Part shown: positions 16,927 through 25,863 of the stretch, in pieces
Layout of the letters: each line of letters begins with the position of its first letter
Position numbering within the stretch: position 1 is the first letter of the stretch
Assembly: GCA_049510055.1 (NCBI GenBank)
Contig: JBEKZI010000026.1
Location: 1 to 25,863, forward strand
DNA: 25,863 nt
Direction: 5' to 3'
DNA from: JALHTV01 sp049510055
Lineage (GTDB): Bacteria > Planctomycetota > Phycisphaerae > SM23-33
Notes under the pieces: generated by a model
Database searches by the model: none
What the model was told of the DNA's origin: nothing
Seen by the model: the letters and a program-made list of their open reading frames with translations, nothing else
Made by a program: the position numbers and the translations under genes

Positions 16927-17683
16927 CGATGGCGTGGCGGGCCATCTTCAGCGTCTTGCCCAGTTGCTGGGTGGCGTGGTAGGCCAGCAGGCGGTTGACG
17001 GCCGTGGCCTGCTTGGCCGGCAGATTGACCCGCACGCCGGTCTCCGCCGCCGCCAGCGCCGCCAGGCCCGCCAAGGTCGCCCCGTCCAGGCGATACTTTT
17101 CTGCCGCTGCCCCTGCCGCCGCGGCCTCGCAGGCGCCGCAGAGCAGGCCGCCCTGAAGCGAGGAAAAATGCAGGTCCTTCCGACCCGCCCGGCCGCTGAC
17201 GTCCCGCCCACACGCCACGCAGGCCTTCAATTCGCCCAGCAATCCCACCAGCCGAAGCACCCGCCACTGAAAGTACGCCAGCACCGCGCCGGCCTGGCTG
17301 CCCTTGCGCCCGAGGCGAACCAGGGCACTGTGCAGCAGGTCGAAAACCTCCACGTGCGGATCGCCCTCGGCCAGCACCGCCGACGTCAGCTCGACCATGT
17401 ACAACGCGGCGTTGAGGCGGGCCGCGTCGCGCCGCAACACGGCATGCGGGGCGGTCTCGCAGAATTCCACCACAGTCCCCAGCCCCTCCCGGGCGGCGGG
17501 GATGTACACCAATTCGCCCTCGGCCAGCAGGTCGATGGGCCCGCCGGTGTTGCTCTTGGCTCGTTTGGCCCCCTTGGCCAGCAGTTTTACCTTGCCATCG
17601 CCGCGGGTCAGGAAGTGCACGATCTGGCTGGTCTCGCTATAGTCGCCGCTCCGCAGGCAGATGGCCGATTCGCGCCGCCGCAT
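16922..17683 (-). CDS. recO: DNA repair protein RecO
   Basis: RecO helps RecR load RecA onto SSB-coated single-stranded DNA in the RecFOR pathway. Order of features: an OB-fold N-terminus (RESAICLRSGDYSETSQIV, FLTRGDGKVKLLAKGAKR), a helical middle, and a zinc finger with Cys155-X2-Cys158 (CVACG) and Cys182-X2-Cys185 (CGACE). The length of 253 residues is normal. ATG 17683 is given as the start; a GTG two codons upstream is equally possible, and neither has a clear ribosome site. It complements the AddAB genes at the left edge as a second recombination-initiation route. The nearest upstream element is a structured RNA whose terminator ends about 65 bases before the start, so recO should have its own promoter there; none is obvious. 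Confidence 0.9.
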   Translation of the reverse strand: MRRRESAICLRSGDYSETSQIVHFLTRGDGKVKLLAKGAKRAKSNTGGPIDLLAEGELVYIPAAREGLGTVVEFCETAPHAVLRRDAARLNAALYMVELTSAVLAEGDPHVEVFDLLHSALVRLGRKGSQAGAVLAYFQWRVLRLVGLLGELKACVACGRDVSGRAGRKDLHFSSLQGGLLCGACEAAAAGAAAEKYRLDGATLAGLAALAAAETGVRVNLPAKQATAVNRLLAYHATQQLGKTLKMARHAIG

Positions 17684-17748
17684 GGCCACAGGCTACCCAT
17701 TTCCGCCGGATGCGGCAACGGGGACCGTTAGGAAGGGAACTGCCGGTT

Positions 17749-17781
17749 AAAAAAAGACCGTACTGTCTAACGGCAGTACGG
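17749..17781 (-). terminator. Rho-independent terminator of the structured RNA
   Basis: On the minus strand CCGTACTG (17781-17774), an eight-base loop and CAGTACGG (17765-17758) form a perfect eight-base-pair stem. After two bases a run of seven T follows (17755-17749). No protein-coding gene ends just upstream. Confidence 0.88.
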
Positions 17782-17975
17782 CCCTTCAACTTCGTCCCTC
17801 CCGCAGCCCGCGGCGGCCTAGTCGCTATTCCTCTCGGTCCGGGTTCGTAACTCCGCCTACATCAGGCTCCGCTGCGCCCTTCCTAGCACTTATCTGCCTC
17901 GGCCCTCCTACGGAGGAGCTCACGGACCTCGGCGATCGGGCCGCCGCCATCTGGCTGCCCTCTCTATCCATAACC
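17749..17975 (-). ncRNA. Unclassified structured RNA between clpB and recO
   Basis: A region of about 230 bases with strong nested complementarity and a terminator at its end. Helices: 17803-17808 with 17953-17958 and 17810-17818 with 17939-17947 (15 pairs around a small internal loop); 17822-17825 with 17932-17935; 17836-17841 with 17923-17928. Local hairpins lie at 17905-17918 and 17855-17867. On the minus strand this makes a long rod with an apical branched part. I see no RNase P, SRP (no GGAA-loop core), tmRNA or tRNA signature. The size and rod shape leave 6S RNA as one option, but its conserved sequences are not recognised. The 5' end is uncertain. No open reading frame explains it. Confidence 0.55.
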
Positions 17976-18173
17976 TTAGGAGTCGTTCCATCATTCAAAC
18001 AAGCAAACTGTCGCGCCGCGTCTCAATGCATTGTCGGCACAAAAGATAGGCCTCCAAATTTTAATGACTTTTTTTCAGGGACATTTACGTTTTGTACACC
18101 CCCGGCGCGACTGGGTTTTCCCCTGAAATTGCGATGGAACTAGAAAACCGCTAATTTCATTTTAGACAGGAGG
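17976..18173. other. Intergenic DNA downstream of clpB, AT-richer
   Basis: This 198-base stretch holds no gene I can support. It includes the inverted repeat listed separately, a T-tract at 18069-18075, and on the minus strand a GGAGG followed nine bases later by a five-codon GTG frame. The promoter of the structured RNA should lie here, but no strong -35/-10 pair stands out. Confidence 0.4.
18073..18128. repeat. Inverted repeat downstream of clpB
   Basis: TTTCAGGG (18073-18080) and CCCTGAAA (18121-18128) are perfect eight-base complements separated by 40 bases. The element lies about 45 bases after the clpB stop. The minus-strand right end is followed by A residues rather than T, so it is not a classical terminator for clpB. 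Confidence 0.5.
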
Positions 18174-20798
<2,625 letters not shown>

Positions 20799-20810
20799 GG
20801 GCTTACCTCG

Positions 20811-20822
20811 TGTCCGCGGACA
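20811..20822. promoter_or_regulatory. Perfect 12-base palindrome at the clpB start site
   Basis: TGTCCGCGGACA reads the same on both strands. It abuts the clpB -10 box on the downstream side and would cover the transcription start, a position typical of a repressor operator. No known operator is recognised. Confidence 0.45.
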
Positions 20823-20827
20823 TTATA
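20822..20827 (-). promoter_or_regulatory. clpB -10 box
   Basis: A perfect TATAAT on the minus strand (20827-20822), 24 bases before the clpB ATG. No TTGACA-like -35 is found 16-19 bases upstream, which may mean activation by a factor or another sigma factor. Confidence 0.45.
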
Positions 20828-20987
20828 GATATCGGCTATCCACGGCCTGACTAAAGAAAGGCAAAAGGCGTGCCCAAAACATAATTCGTTATTTTGGAAC
20901 TGGTTATACAAATCATGATCTCTGGAGACTGGCTGGAGGTTGCCATTCCGGCAGTCGCTTATTGGCCAGCAATGAGTGCCGTTTGGC
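20828..20987. other. Divergent intergenic DNA between clpB and the protease gene
   Basis: This AT-richer stretch lies between the two divergent promoter regions. Nothing else was recognised in it. Confidence 0.4.
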
Positions 20988-21016
20988 TTGACCACCCGCC
21001 ATTTCCAGGGTATGAT
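20988..21016 (+). promoter_or_regulatory. Promoter of the protease gene
   Basis: TTGACC (20988-20993), 17 bases, TATGAT (21011-21016): a close sigma-70-like match. It predicts a leader of about 90 bases, which holds a short frame and a hairpin. Confidence 0.7.
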
Positions 21017-21038
21017 TGATTTATTCAGCTAAGGAAGG

Positions 21039-21104
21039 ATGCCCCCTGAACCGATGGAGCATTCGGTTCTGTGGGCGGGGTGGAAACCGCTGGGAGACGG
21101 ATGA
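21039..21104 (+). CDS. Possible 21-residue leader peptide
   Basis: Within the leader of the protease gene an ATG preceded directly by AAGGAAGG opens a 21-codon frame (MPPEPMEHSVLWAGWKPLGD plus G, then TGA) that ends ten bases before the protease GTG. The ribosome site is very close to the ATG. A perfect seven-base-pair hairpin GAACCGA/TCGGTTC (21048-21054, 21063-21069) lies inside it. It may be a regulatory upstream frame or chance; the composition is not informative. Confidence 0.3.
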   Translation: MPPEPMEHSVLWAGWKPLGDG

Positions 21105-21113
21105 GGTATTTTT

Positions 21114-22340
21114 GTGAGGTTCGCGTCTTTTAGAATTGCCTCGATACTTTTGGCGGCCGTCAGTCTGCTTCTGCCGGCCCAGGCGTGGGGCATCGTCGTC
21201 GGCGACGATCCCAACCTTCACGTGGTCGCTTCCTCTGATTCTAATTATGCGGGCGTGGCCTACTTGAGCACCGTGGGCGGCGCCAGCGCGGTGGCGATCA
21301 ATCCTTGGTACATCCTGACGGCGGGCCATGCGGCCTCGACCGGCGGCACGGCCACGTTCACCATCAACGGCACCAAGCAGACGTTCATCATGGAAGATGT
21401 ATTCGCCTCTTCTTCGGCCGACCTGGCCGTGGTGCGCCTCAGCCGCTCCACGGGGCTGACGGGCTATTCGTTCTACGATCCCAACGTGTACGGCAGCGAG
21501 GTGGGCCAGACATCCATTATCGCCGGCTACGGAATGAGCGGCACGCCCGCGACCGTCCAGGCCGGCGGCGATCCCAACTTCCCGCGCGGCACGCTGAGGA
21601 TGGGCTACAACAAAATCGATTCAAGCCTCTACTCCTCCACCTACGGCCAATGCCTCAAGATCACCTTCGATTACCCCGGCCTGGGGGTTACCAAAGAGGC
21701 CATGACCGCGCTGGGCGACAGCGGCGGGCCCCTGTTCATCCAAGAAAGCGGGCAGCTCCTGCTGGCCGGCATCCACGTCGCCGTCGCGCGGTACGATCCC
21801 AACCATTGGCCCAAATACAACGATTACGGTTACGACGTCCGCACGTCCTACTATTCAAGTTGGATCAACAGCAAGGTGGCGTCCACGCCGGCCACCCAGA
21901 CCGGCGATTTCAACAACGACGGCGTGACCAACGCCTCCGACATCGACGCCCTGTTTGCCCACCGCGGCACCAATGACTTGTGGTATGACGTCAGCGGCGA
22001 CGGCAACGTCAGTAATGCCGACGTCGACACCCTCCTCCACTCGATCATCGGCACGGAATACGGCGACGTCAACCTCGACGGCAAAGTGAACATCAGCGAC
22101 TACAACATCCTGGCCAGCGATTATGGGAGTACCAGGGCCGGTTGGGCCATGGGTGACCTCAATGGCGATGGGGTCGTTAACTTTGCCGATTACCAGATCA
22201 TGGAGGAATACTTTGGTTACGGAACCGGCGAGAGTTTATCCATGCCGTCGGTCCCCATCCCCGAGCCGGCCACGTGCGTCTTGCTGACCAGCGGGCTGCT
22301 CCTGCTGGGCCGTCGAAGCCAACTCCGCCGCGGCGCCTAA
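21114..22340 (+). CDS. Secreted trypsin-like protease with dockerin-like repeats and PEP-CTERM tail
   Basis: 408-residue exported serine endopeptidase. Signal peptide 1-24 (LLAAVSLLLPAQA). Catalytic triad of the chymotrypsin fold: His72 (LTAGHAAS), Asp103 (SADLAVVRL) and Ser203 (GDSGGPLF). After about residue 264 come four calcium-loop repeats of dockerin type: GDFNNDGVTNASDIDALF, a copy starting YDVSGDGNVSNADVDTLL, GDVNLDGKVNISDYNILA and GDLNGDGVVNFADYQIM. The C-terminus is a PEP-CTERM sorting signal: PIPEPATCVLL, a hydrophobic stretch, then GRRSQLRR. The protein is therefore probably exported by Sec, processed by an exosortase and held at or released from the surface. Dockerins bind cohesins, but no cohesin is visible here. 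GTG start with GAGG seven bases before it. Substrate unknown. Confidence 0.9.
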   Translation: MRFASFRIASILLAAVSLLLPAQAWGIVVGDDPNLHVVASSDSNYAGVAYLSTVGGASAVAINPWYILTAGHAASTGGTATFTINGTKQTFIMEDVFASSSADLAVVRLSRSTGLTGYSFYDPNVYGSEVGQTSIIAGYGMSGTPATVQAGGDPNFPRGTLRMGYNKIDSSLYSSTYGQCLKITFDYPGLGVTKEAMTALGDSGGPLFIQESGQLLLAGIHVAVARYDPNHWPKYNDYGYDVRTSYYSSWINSKVASTPATQTGDFNNDGVTNASDIDALFAHRGTNDLWYDVSGDGNVSNADVDTLLHSIIGTEYGDVNLDGKVNISDYNILASDYGSTRAGWAMGDLNGDGVVNFADYQIMEEYFGYGTGESLSMPSVPIPEPATCVLLTSGLLLLGRRSQLRRGA

Positions 22341-22347
22341 GACGTTG

Positions 22348-22393
22348 CGGGCGGTTTCGGAAATCCCCTCTGAAACTCAAGGCCCGTTTTTTT
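22348..22393 (+). terminator. Terminator after the protease gene
   Basis: CGGGC (22348-22352) pairs with GCCCG (22382-22386) and the inner GTTTC (22354-22358) with GAAAC (22372-22376), followed by seven T (22387-22393). The T-run overlaps the stop codon of the convergent coaD. Confidence 0.75.
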
Positions 22394-22907
22394 AGTTTGA
22401 TGCTGACCGCCGTTTTCTTTTGTTCGTCGTGCGGTGCATCGCTTCCAGCACTTGCGGCGGAACCAGGGCCGAGACGTCCCCACCCCCTTGGGCGATCTGC
22501 TTGACGAGGCTGGAGGAAATAAACGCCACCTCCGGGCCGGTCATGATGAAGACCGTCTCCAGGCCGCCTATGCGGCGGTTGGTCCAGGCCATCTGAAACT
22601 CCATCAGAAGGTCCGACGTGTCGCGGATGCCCCGCAGGATGGCCGAGGCGCCCAGGCGGCGGGCGAAGTCCACCGTCAGCCCCTTGTACGGCTCCACGCG
22701 GACGCGGCCCATGTCGGCGACGACGCGGCGGATGATCCGCACGCGCTGGGCTTGCGAAAGCATCGCGGACTTCTGGGGGTTCTCGCCCACGGCCACCACC
22801 AGCTCGTCAAAGAGACGCGCGCCCCGGCGGATCACGTCCAGGTGGCCGTGGGTGATCGGATCGAAGGTCCCGGGAAAAACCACCAGTCGTTTTCTGGAAT
22901 TGCTCAC
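22392..22907 (-). CDS. coaD: Pantetheine-phosphate adenylyltransferase
   Basis: CoaD transfers AMP from ATP to 4'-phosphopantetheine, giving dephospho-CoA, the penultimate step of coenzyme A synthesis. It has the nucleotidyltransferase motif PGTFDPITHGH (residues 12-22, with the HxGH signature) and the second motif ISSSLVKQ; LRGIRDTSDLLMEFQMAWTN is also typical. With the GTG start at 22907 it has 171 residues, near the usual 160. Longer in-frame extensions upstream run into the preceding gene. It starts 29 bases after the small cysteine-motif gene and is probably cotranscribed. The C-terminus carries a short basic tail (NKRKRRSASN). Confidence 0.93.
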   Translation of the reverse strand: MSNSRKRLVVFPGTFDPITHGHLDVIRRGARLFDELVVAVGENPQKSAMLSQAQRVRIIRRVVADMGRVRVEPYKGLTVDFARRLGASAILRGIRDTSDLLMEFQMAWTNRRIGGLETVFIMTGPEVAFISSSLVKQIAQGGGDVSALVPPQVLEAMHRTTNKRKRRSASN

Positions 22908-22936
22908 GATCGCTTGCCTAGTTCTTTCCTCGCCCT

Positions 22937-23266
22937 CTACTTCGGCGGCTCTGAAGGCCCCCGCCAGTCCTCCTCGTCGGCCTCGGGGGTGGGCGGCTCG
23001 TCCTCGTCGGCGATCTTCCATTTTTCAGCCTCGTTGACGTCGTCCAGCTCGCGCTCCATGACCTTGAACATCTTCTCCTGCATGGGGGCGAGCTTGCGGT
23101 AGTACTCCAACGTGGCCTGGTAGCTGGCGACCATCTGATTGATCTTGATGAGCTGCCATTTGACCAGGCACTGATCTTCCTTGATGTTGTGGAACGGATC
23201 GCAGGCGAACGTAATTTCACCGCTGTCGGCACGGTGGAAGAATTCACAGTCTTTGCATTGAATCAT
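22937..23266 (-). CDS. Small cysteine-motif protein upstream of coaD
   Basis: 109-residue cytoplasmic protein, not assigned to a named family by me. It starts MIQCKDCEFFHRADSGEITF with Cys4, Cys7, Cys22 and Cys33, which could bind zinc. A helical middle follows (LVKWQLIKINQMVASYQATL, YYRKLAPMQEKMFKVMEREL), then an acidic Pro-rich tail (DEDEPPTPEADEEDW). AAGGAG lies eight bases before the ATG at 23266; an in-frame ATG 12 codons earlier is not supported by a ribosome site. The tight spacing to coaD suggests a two-gene operon. Similar short proteins with the CKDCEFF start are, as I recall, conserved in planctomycetes. Confidence 0.75.
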   Translation of the reverse strand: MIQCKDCEFFHRADSGEITFACDPFHNIKEDQCLVKWQLIKINQMVASYQATLEYYRKLAPMQEKMFKVMERELDDVNEAEKWKIADEDEPPTPEADEEDWRGPSEPPK

Positions 23267-23404
23267 GGTTACGGCTCCTTGGCGGCGCCCGAGTTCCGGC
23301 ACCGCTCGATACGTCTATCTTAACCGCACCGGCGGGCAAATCCAACGGCCAGACTCGCGGCACCGAAACACCCCGCCGCGGCGGATGGCACAACGTGAAA
23401 GGCA

Positions 23405-23433
23405 TTGCGAGGCGCCCCCGCGATGTGCATAAT
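23405..23433 (+). promoter_or_regulatory. Promoter of the nifJ leader
   Basis: TTGCGA (23405-23410), 17 bases, CATAAT (23428-23433). It predicts transcription from about 23440, upstream of the terminator-like hairpin in the leader. Confidence 0.55.
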
Positions 23434-23489
23434 AGCTATGTTTCGCCGGCCCCTGGATGACATCCCCCCGTAAGGTCATCGCAGACGAC

Positions 23490-23509
23490 ACGCCCCGAGG
23501 CGTTTTTTT
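23490..23509 (+). terminator. Terminator or attenuator in the nifJ leader
   Basis: ACGCC (23490-23494), loop CCGA, GGCGT (23499-23503) and six further T (23504-23509), about 40 bases before the nifJ ATG. No plus-strand protein gene ends upstream, so it must act on the leader transcript or end a small RNA of about 70 bases. Confidence 0.65.
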
Positions 23510-23548
23510 CAAAAAGTTTCCAAAAATTTCAAAACAGGAAGGTCAATC

Positions 23549-25863
23549 ATGGCAAGACGGATGGTGATGTTGGACGGCAATGAGGCCGTCGCGCACGTAG
23601 CCCACAAGATCAACGAGGTCATCGCGATTTACCCCATCACGCCCTCCAGCACGATGGGCGAGCACAGCGACGACTGGTCCGCCGCCGGCAAAAAGAACGT
23701 CTGGGGCACCGTGCCGACGGTGGCGGAGTTGCAGTCGGAAGGCGGGGCGTCGGCCGCGGTGCACGGGGCGCTTCAGACCGGCGCGCTGACGACCACCTTC
23801 ACGGCCTCCCAGGGGCTACTGCTGATGATCCCCACGATGTACAAGATCGCCGGCGAGCTGACCGGCACGTGCTTCCACGTCTCGGCCCGCTCCCTGGCCT
23901 GCCAGGCCTTGTCGATCTTCGGCGACCACAGCGACGTTATGGCCGTGCGGCAGACCGGCTACGCGCTGCTGGCCTCCAACTCGGTGCAGGAGGCGATGGA
24001 CCTGGCGCTGATCGGCTCAGCCGCGTCGCTGGCCAGCCGCGTGCCGTTCCTGCACTTCTTCGACGGCTGGCGCACCAGCAGCGAGGTGGCCAAGGTCGAG
24101 GAACTCATGCCCGAGGATATGCGGGCGATGATCACCGACGAGCTGATCCTGGCCCACCGCCGCCGCGCCATGAGCCCTGACCGGCCCGTCCTTCGCGGCA
24201 CCAGTCAGAACCCCGACGTGTACTTCCAGGGCCGCGAAACGGTGAACAAATACTACGTCGCCTGCCCGGACATCGTCCAAAAGCAGATGGACGCCTTCGC
24301 CAAGCTCACCGGCCGGGCGTATCACCTGTTCGACTACGTCGGCGCCCCCGACGCCGAGCGCGTCATCGTCCTGATGGGCAGCGGGGCCGAGGCCGTCCAC
24401 GAGACGGTGGAACATCTCACCCGAAGCGGCGAAAAGATCGGCGTGCTGAAGGTTCGCCTGTACCGGCCCTTCAGCGTCAAGCACTTCGCCGCCGCCCTGC
24501 CGAAAAGCACCAAGGCCATCGCCGTGCTGGACCGCACCAAGGAACCCGGTTCGCCCGGTGAGCCGCTGTACCTGGACTGCGTCAACGCCCTGGTCGAGGC
24601 CGGCCGCACGATTAAGGTCATCGGCGGGCGATACGGCCTCAGCAGCAAGGAATTCACCCCCGCGATGGTCAAGGCCGTCTTCGACGAGCTGGCCAAGCCC
24701 AAAGCACTGAACCACTTCACCGTCGGCATCCGCGACGACGTGACGGCCACGAGCCTGGCCTACGATCCGGCGTTCGACACCGAAGGCCAGGACGTCGTGC
24801 GGGCCCTGTTCTACGGACTGGGCAGCGACGGCACCGTGGGCGCCAACAAGAACTCCATCAAGATCATCGGCGAGGAAACGCCCAACCACGCCCAGGGCTA
24901 CTTCGTGTACGACTCCAAAAAGGCCGGCGCCATCACTGTCAGCCACCTGCGCTTCGGGCCGCGGCCTATCCACTCGACCTACCTCATCAGCAAGGCCAAC
25001 TTCATCGCCTGCCACCTGTTCACCTTTCTGGAACGCTACGACGTGCTGAACGAGGCTGTCCCCGGCGCGACGTTCCTGCTGAACACCCCCTACCCCACCG
25101 AGGAGGTCTGGGACCGCCTGCCGCGGGAGGTCCAGCAGCAGATCATCGACAAGAAGCTGAAATTCTACGCCATCAACGCCTACGACGTGGCCAAGGCCAC
25201 CGGCATGGGCGGGCGCATCAATACGATCATGCAGACGTGCTTCTTCTACCTTTCCGGCATTCTGCCGCAGCAGGAGGCCATCGTGGCCATCAAGGATTCC
25301 ATCAAGCAAACCTACGGCCGCAAGGGCGACGACGTGGTGAAGCAGAACTACAACGCCGTCGATCAGACCATCGCCAACCTGCACGAGATCAAGGTGCCCG
25401 CCAAGGCCACGAGCAAAATCGAAAAGCCGCCGCTGGTGTCGCCGCAGGCGCCGGACTTCGTCAAGAAGGTGACGGCCACCATCATGGCCGGCCGCGGCGA
25501 TGAGCTGCCCGTTAGCGCCATGCCCGCCGACGGCACCTGGCCGACGGCCACCACGCAGTGGGAGAAGCGCAACATCGCCCTGGAGATCCCCGTCTGGGAC
25601 CCGGCCGTCTGCATCCAGTGCGGCAAGTGCTCGATTTCCTGCCCGCACGCCAGCATCCGCACGAAGGCGTACGAGCCTGGGCTGCTGGCCAAGGCACCGG
25701 CCGGCTTCCGCAGCGCCGACGCCAAGGGCAAGGAGTTCGAGGGCCTCAAGTGGACCGTACAGGTCGCGCCGGAGGACTGCACCGGTTGCGGCGTGTGCGT
25801 GCAGGTCTGCCCGGCCAAGAACAAGACCGACCCGGCCCGCAAGGCCATCAACATGACCTTCCA
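23549..25863 (+). CDS. nifJ: Pyruvate:ferredoxin (flavodoxin) oxidoreductase, 5' part
   Basis: 771 codons of a homodimeric PFOR, cut by the window edge; the usual length is about 1170-1200. It converts pyruvate and CoA to acetyl-CoA and CO2 with reduction of ferredoxin. Domain I starts at the N-terminus with YPITPSSTMGE (Thr31), Glu64 (LQSEGG) and Arg114 (HVSARS). These are the residues, with the same numbers as I recall, that bind pyruvate and activate thiamin diphosphate in the Desulfovibrio africanus enzyme. The gamma domain appears as FYGLGSDGTVGANKNSIKII and the two-cluster ferredoxin domain as Cys688-X2-Cys-X2-Cys-X3-Cys-Pro and Cys744-X2-Cys-X2-Cys-X3-Cys-Pro. The thiamin-binding C-terminal domain lies outside the window. 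CAGGAAGG is six bases before the ATG at 23549. It implies fermentative or low-oxygen metabolism. Confidence 0.95.
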   Translation, partial: MARRMVMLDGNEAVAHVAHKINEVIAIYPITPSSTMGEHSDDWSAAGKKNVWGTVPTVAELQSEGGASAAVHGALQTGALTTTFTASQGLLLMIPTMYKIAGELTGTCFHVSARSLACQALSIFGDHSDVMAVRQTGYALLASNSVQEAMDLALIGSAASLASRVPFLHFFDGWRTSSEVAKVEELMPEDMRAMITDELILAHRRRAMSPDRPVLRGTSQNPDVYFQGRETVNKYYVACPDIVQKQMDAFAKLTGRAYHLFDYVGAPDAERVIVLMGSGAEAVHETVEHLTRSGEKIGVLKVRLYRPFSVKHFAAALPKSTKAIAVLDRTKEPGSPGEPLYLDCVNALVEAGRTIKVIGGRYGLSSKEFTPAMVKAVFDELAKPKALNHFTVGIRDDVTATSLAYDPAFDTEGQDVVRALFYGLGSDGTVGANKNSIKIIGEETPNHAQGYFVYDSKKAGAITVSHLRFGPRPIHSTYLISKANFIACHLFTFLERYDVLNEAVPGATFLLNTPYPTEEVWDRLPREVQQQIIDKKLKFYAINAYDVAKATGMGGRINTIMQTCFFYLSGILPQQEAIVAIKDSIKQTYGRKGDDVVKQNYNAVDQTIANLHEIKVPAKATSKIEKPPLVSPQAPDFVKKVTATIMAGRGDELPVSAMPADGTWPTATTQWEKRNIALEIPVWDPAVCIQCGKCSISCPHASIRTKAYEPGLLAKAPAGFRSADAKGKEFEGLKWTVQVAPEDCTGCGVCVQVCPAKNKTDPARKAINMTF

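Noticed and set aside
17832..17858. tRNA-like T-arm in the intergenic region
   Set aside because: GGTTCG-like bases occur, but the five-pair stem, acceptor and anticodon arms are missing.
22908..23021. Longer N-terminus for coaD
   Set aside because: It overlaps the upstream gene and is Arg/Gly-rich; CoaD proteins start shortly before the PGTFDP motif.
24017..25648. 543-codon minus-strand frame opposite nifJ
   Set aside because: The plus strand encodes PFOR with identifiable active-site residues; the antisense product is Gly/Asp/Val-rich without motifs.

Overview
The window is GC-rich, gene-dense bacterial DNA, most likely from a planctomycete and probably a Phycisphaerae-like lineage. The pointers are a pseudopilin with Ala before the cleavage site, a secreted protease with dockerin-like calcium repeats and a PEP-CTERM sorting tail, a tandem DUF4159 protein, and several secreted proteins of families common in that phylum. 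The taxonomic call is inference; no rRNA or tRNA gene was seen.

Left part (1-5.7 kb): a RecB-type nuclease reading frame (AddB-like C-terminus, preceded in frame by a methyltransferase-like stretch) overlaps a full-length AddA helicase-nuclease by four bases. Together they would form an end-resection enzyme for double-strand break repair. L-ribulose-5-phosphate 4-epimerase (araD) follows on the same strand. Carbohydrate part (5.0-8.8 kb): araD converges on a family 4 glycosidase gene, which is divergent from an L-fucose/L-arabinose isomerase-family gene. This suggests use of plant or algal sugars, although no kinase or transporter is present.

Middle part (8.8-16.9 kb): a secreted DUF6448-like protein, the 16S rRNA methyltransferase RsmE, a pseudopilin, a TPR lipoprotein with a clear terminator, a tandem DUF4159 protein, a polytopic GT-C-like membrane protein and a family 2 glycosyltransferase. 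Most look like single transcription units; several have a TTGnnn-N17-nATAAT type promoter.

Right part (16.9-25.9 kb): recO and clpB lie on the minus strand, separated by about 490 bp. That gap holds an unclassified, strongly folded RNA ending in an intrinsic terminator. A dockerin/PEP-CTERM trypsin-like protease follows on the plus strand, then coaD with a small cysteine-motif protein on the minus strand. Last comes the 5' two thirds of pyruvate:ferredoxin oxidoreductase (nifJ), which runs off the window. Its leader carries a promoter followed by a terminator before the start codon, which suggests attenuation or a small RNA.

The best candidates for something undescribed are the structured RNA between clpB and recO and the nifJ leader. 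The left-edge methyltransferase/nuclease junction may be either a real fusion or an assembly artefact.
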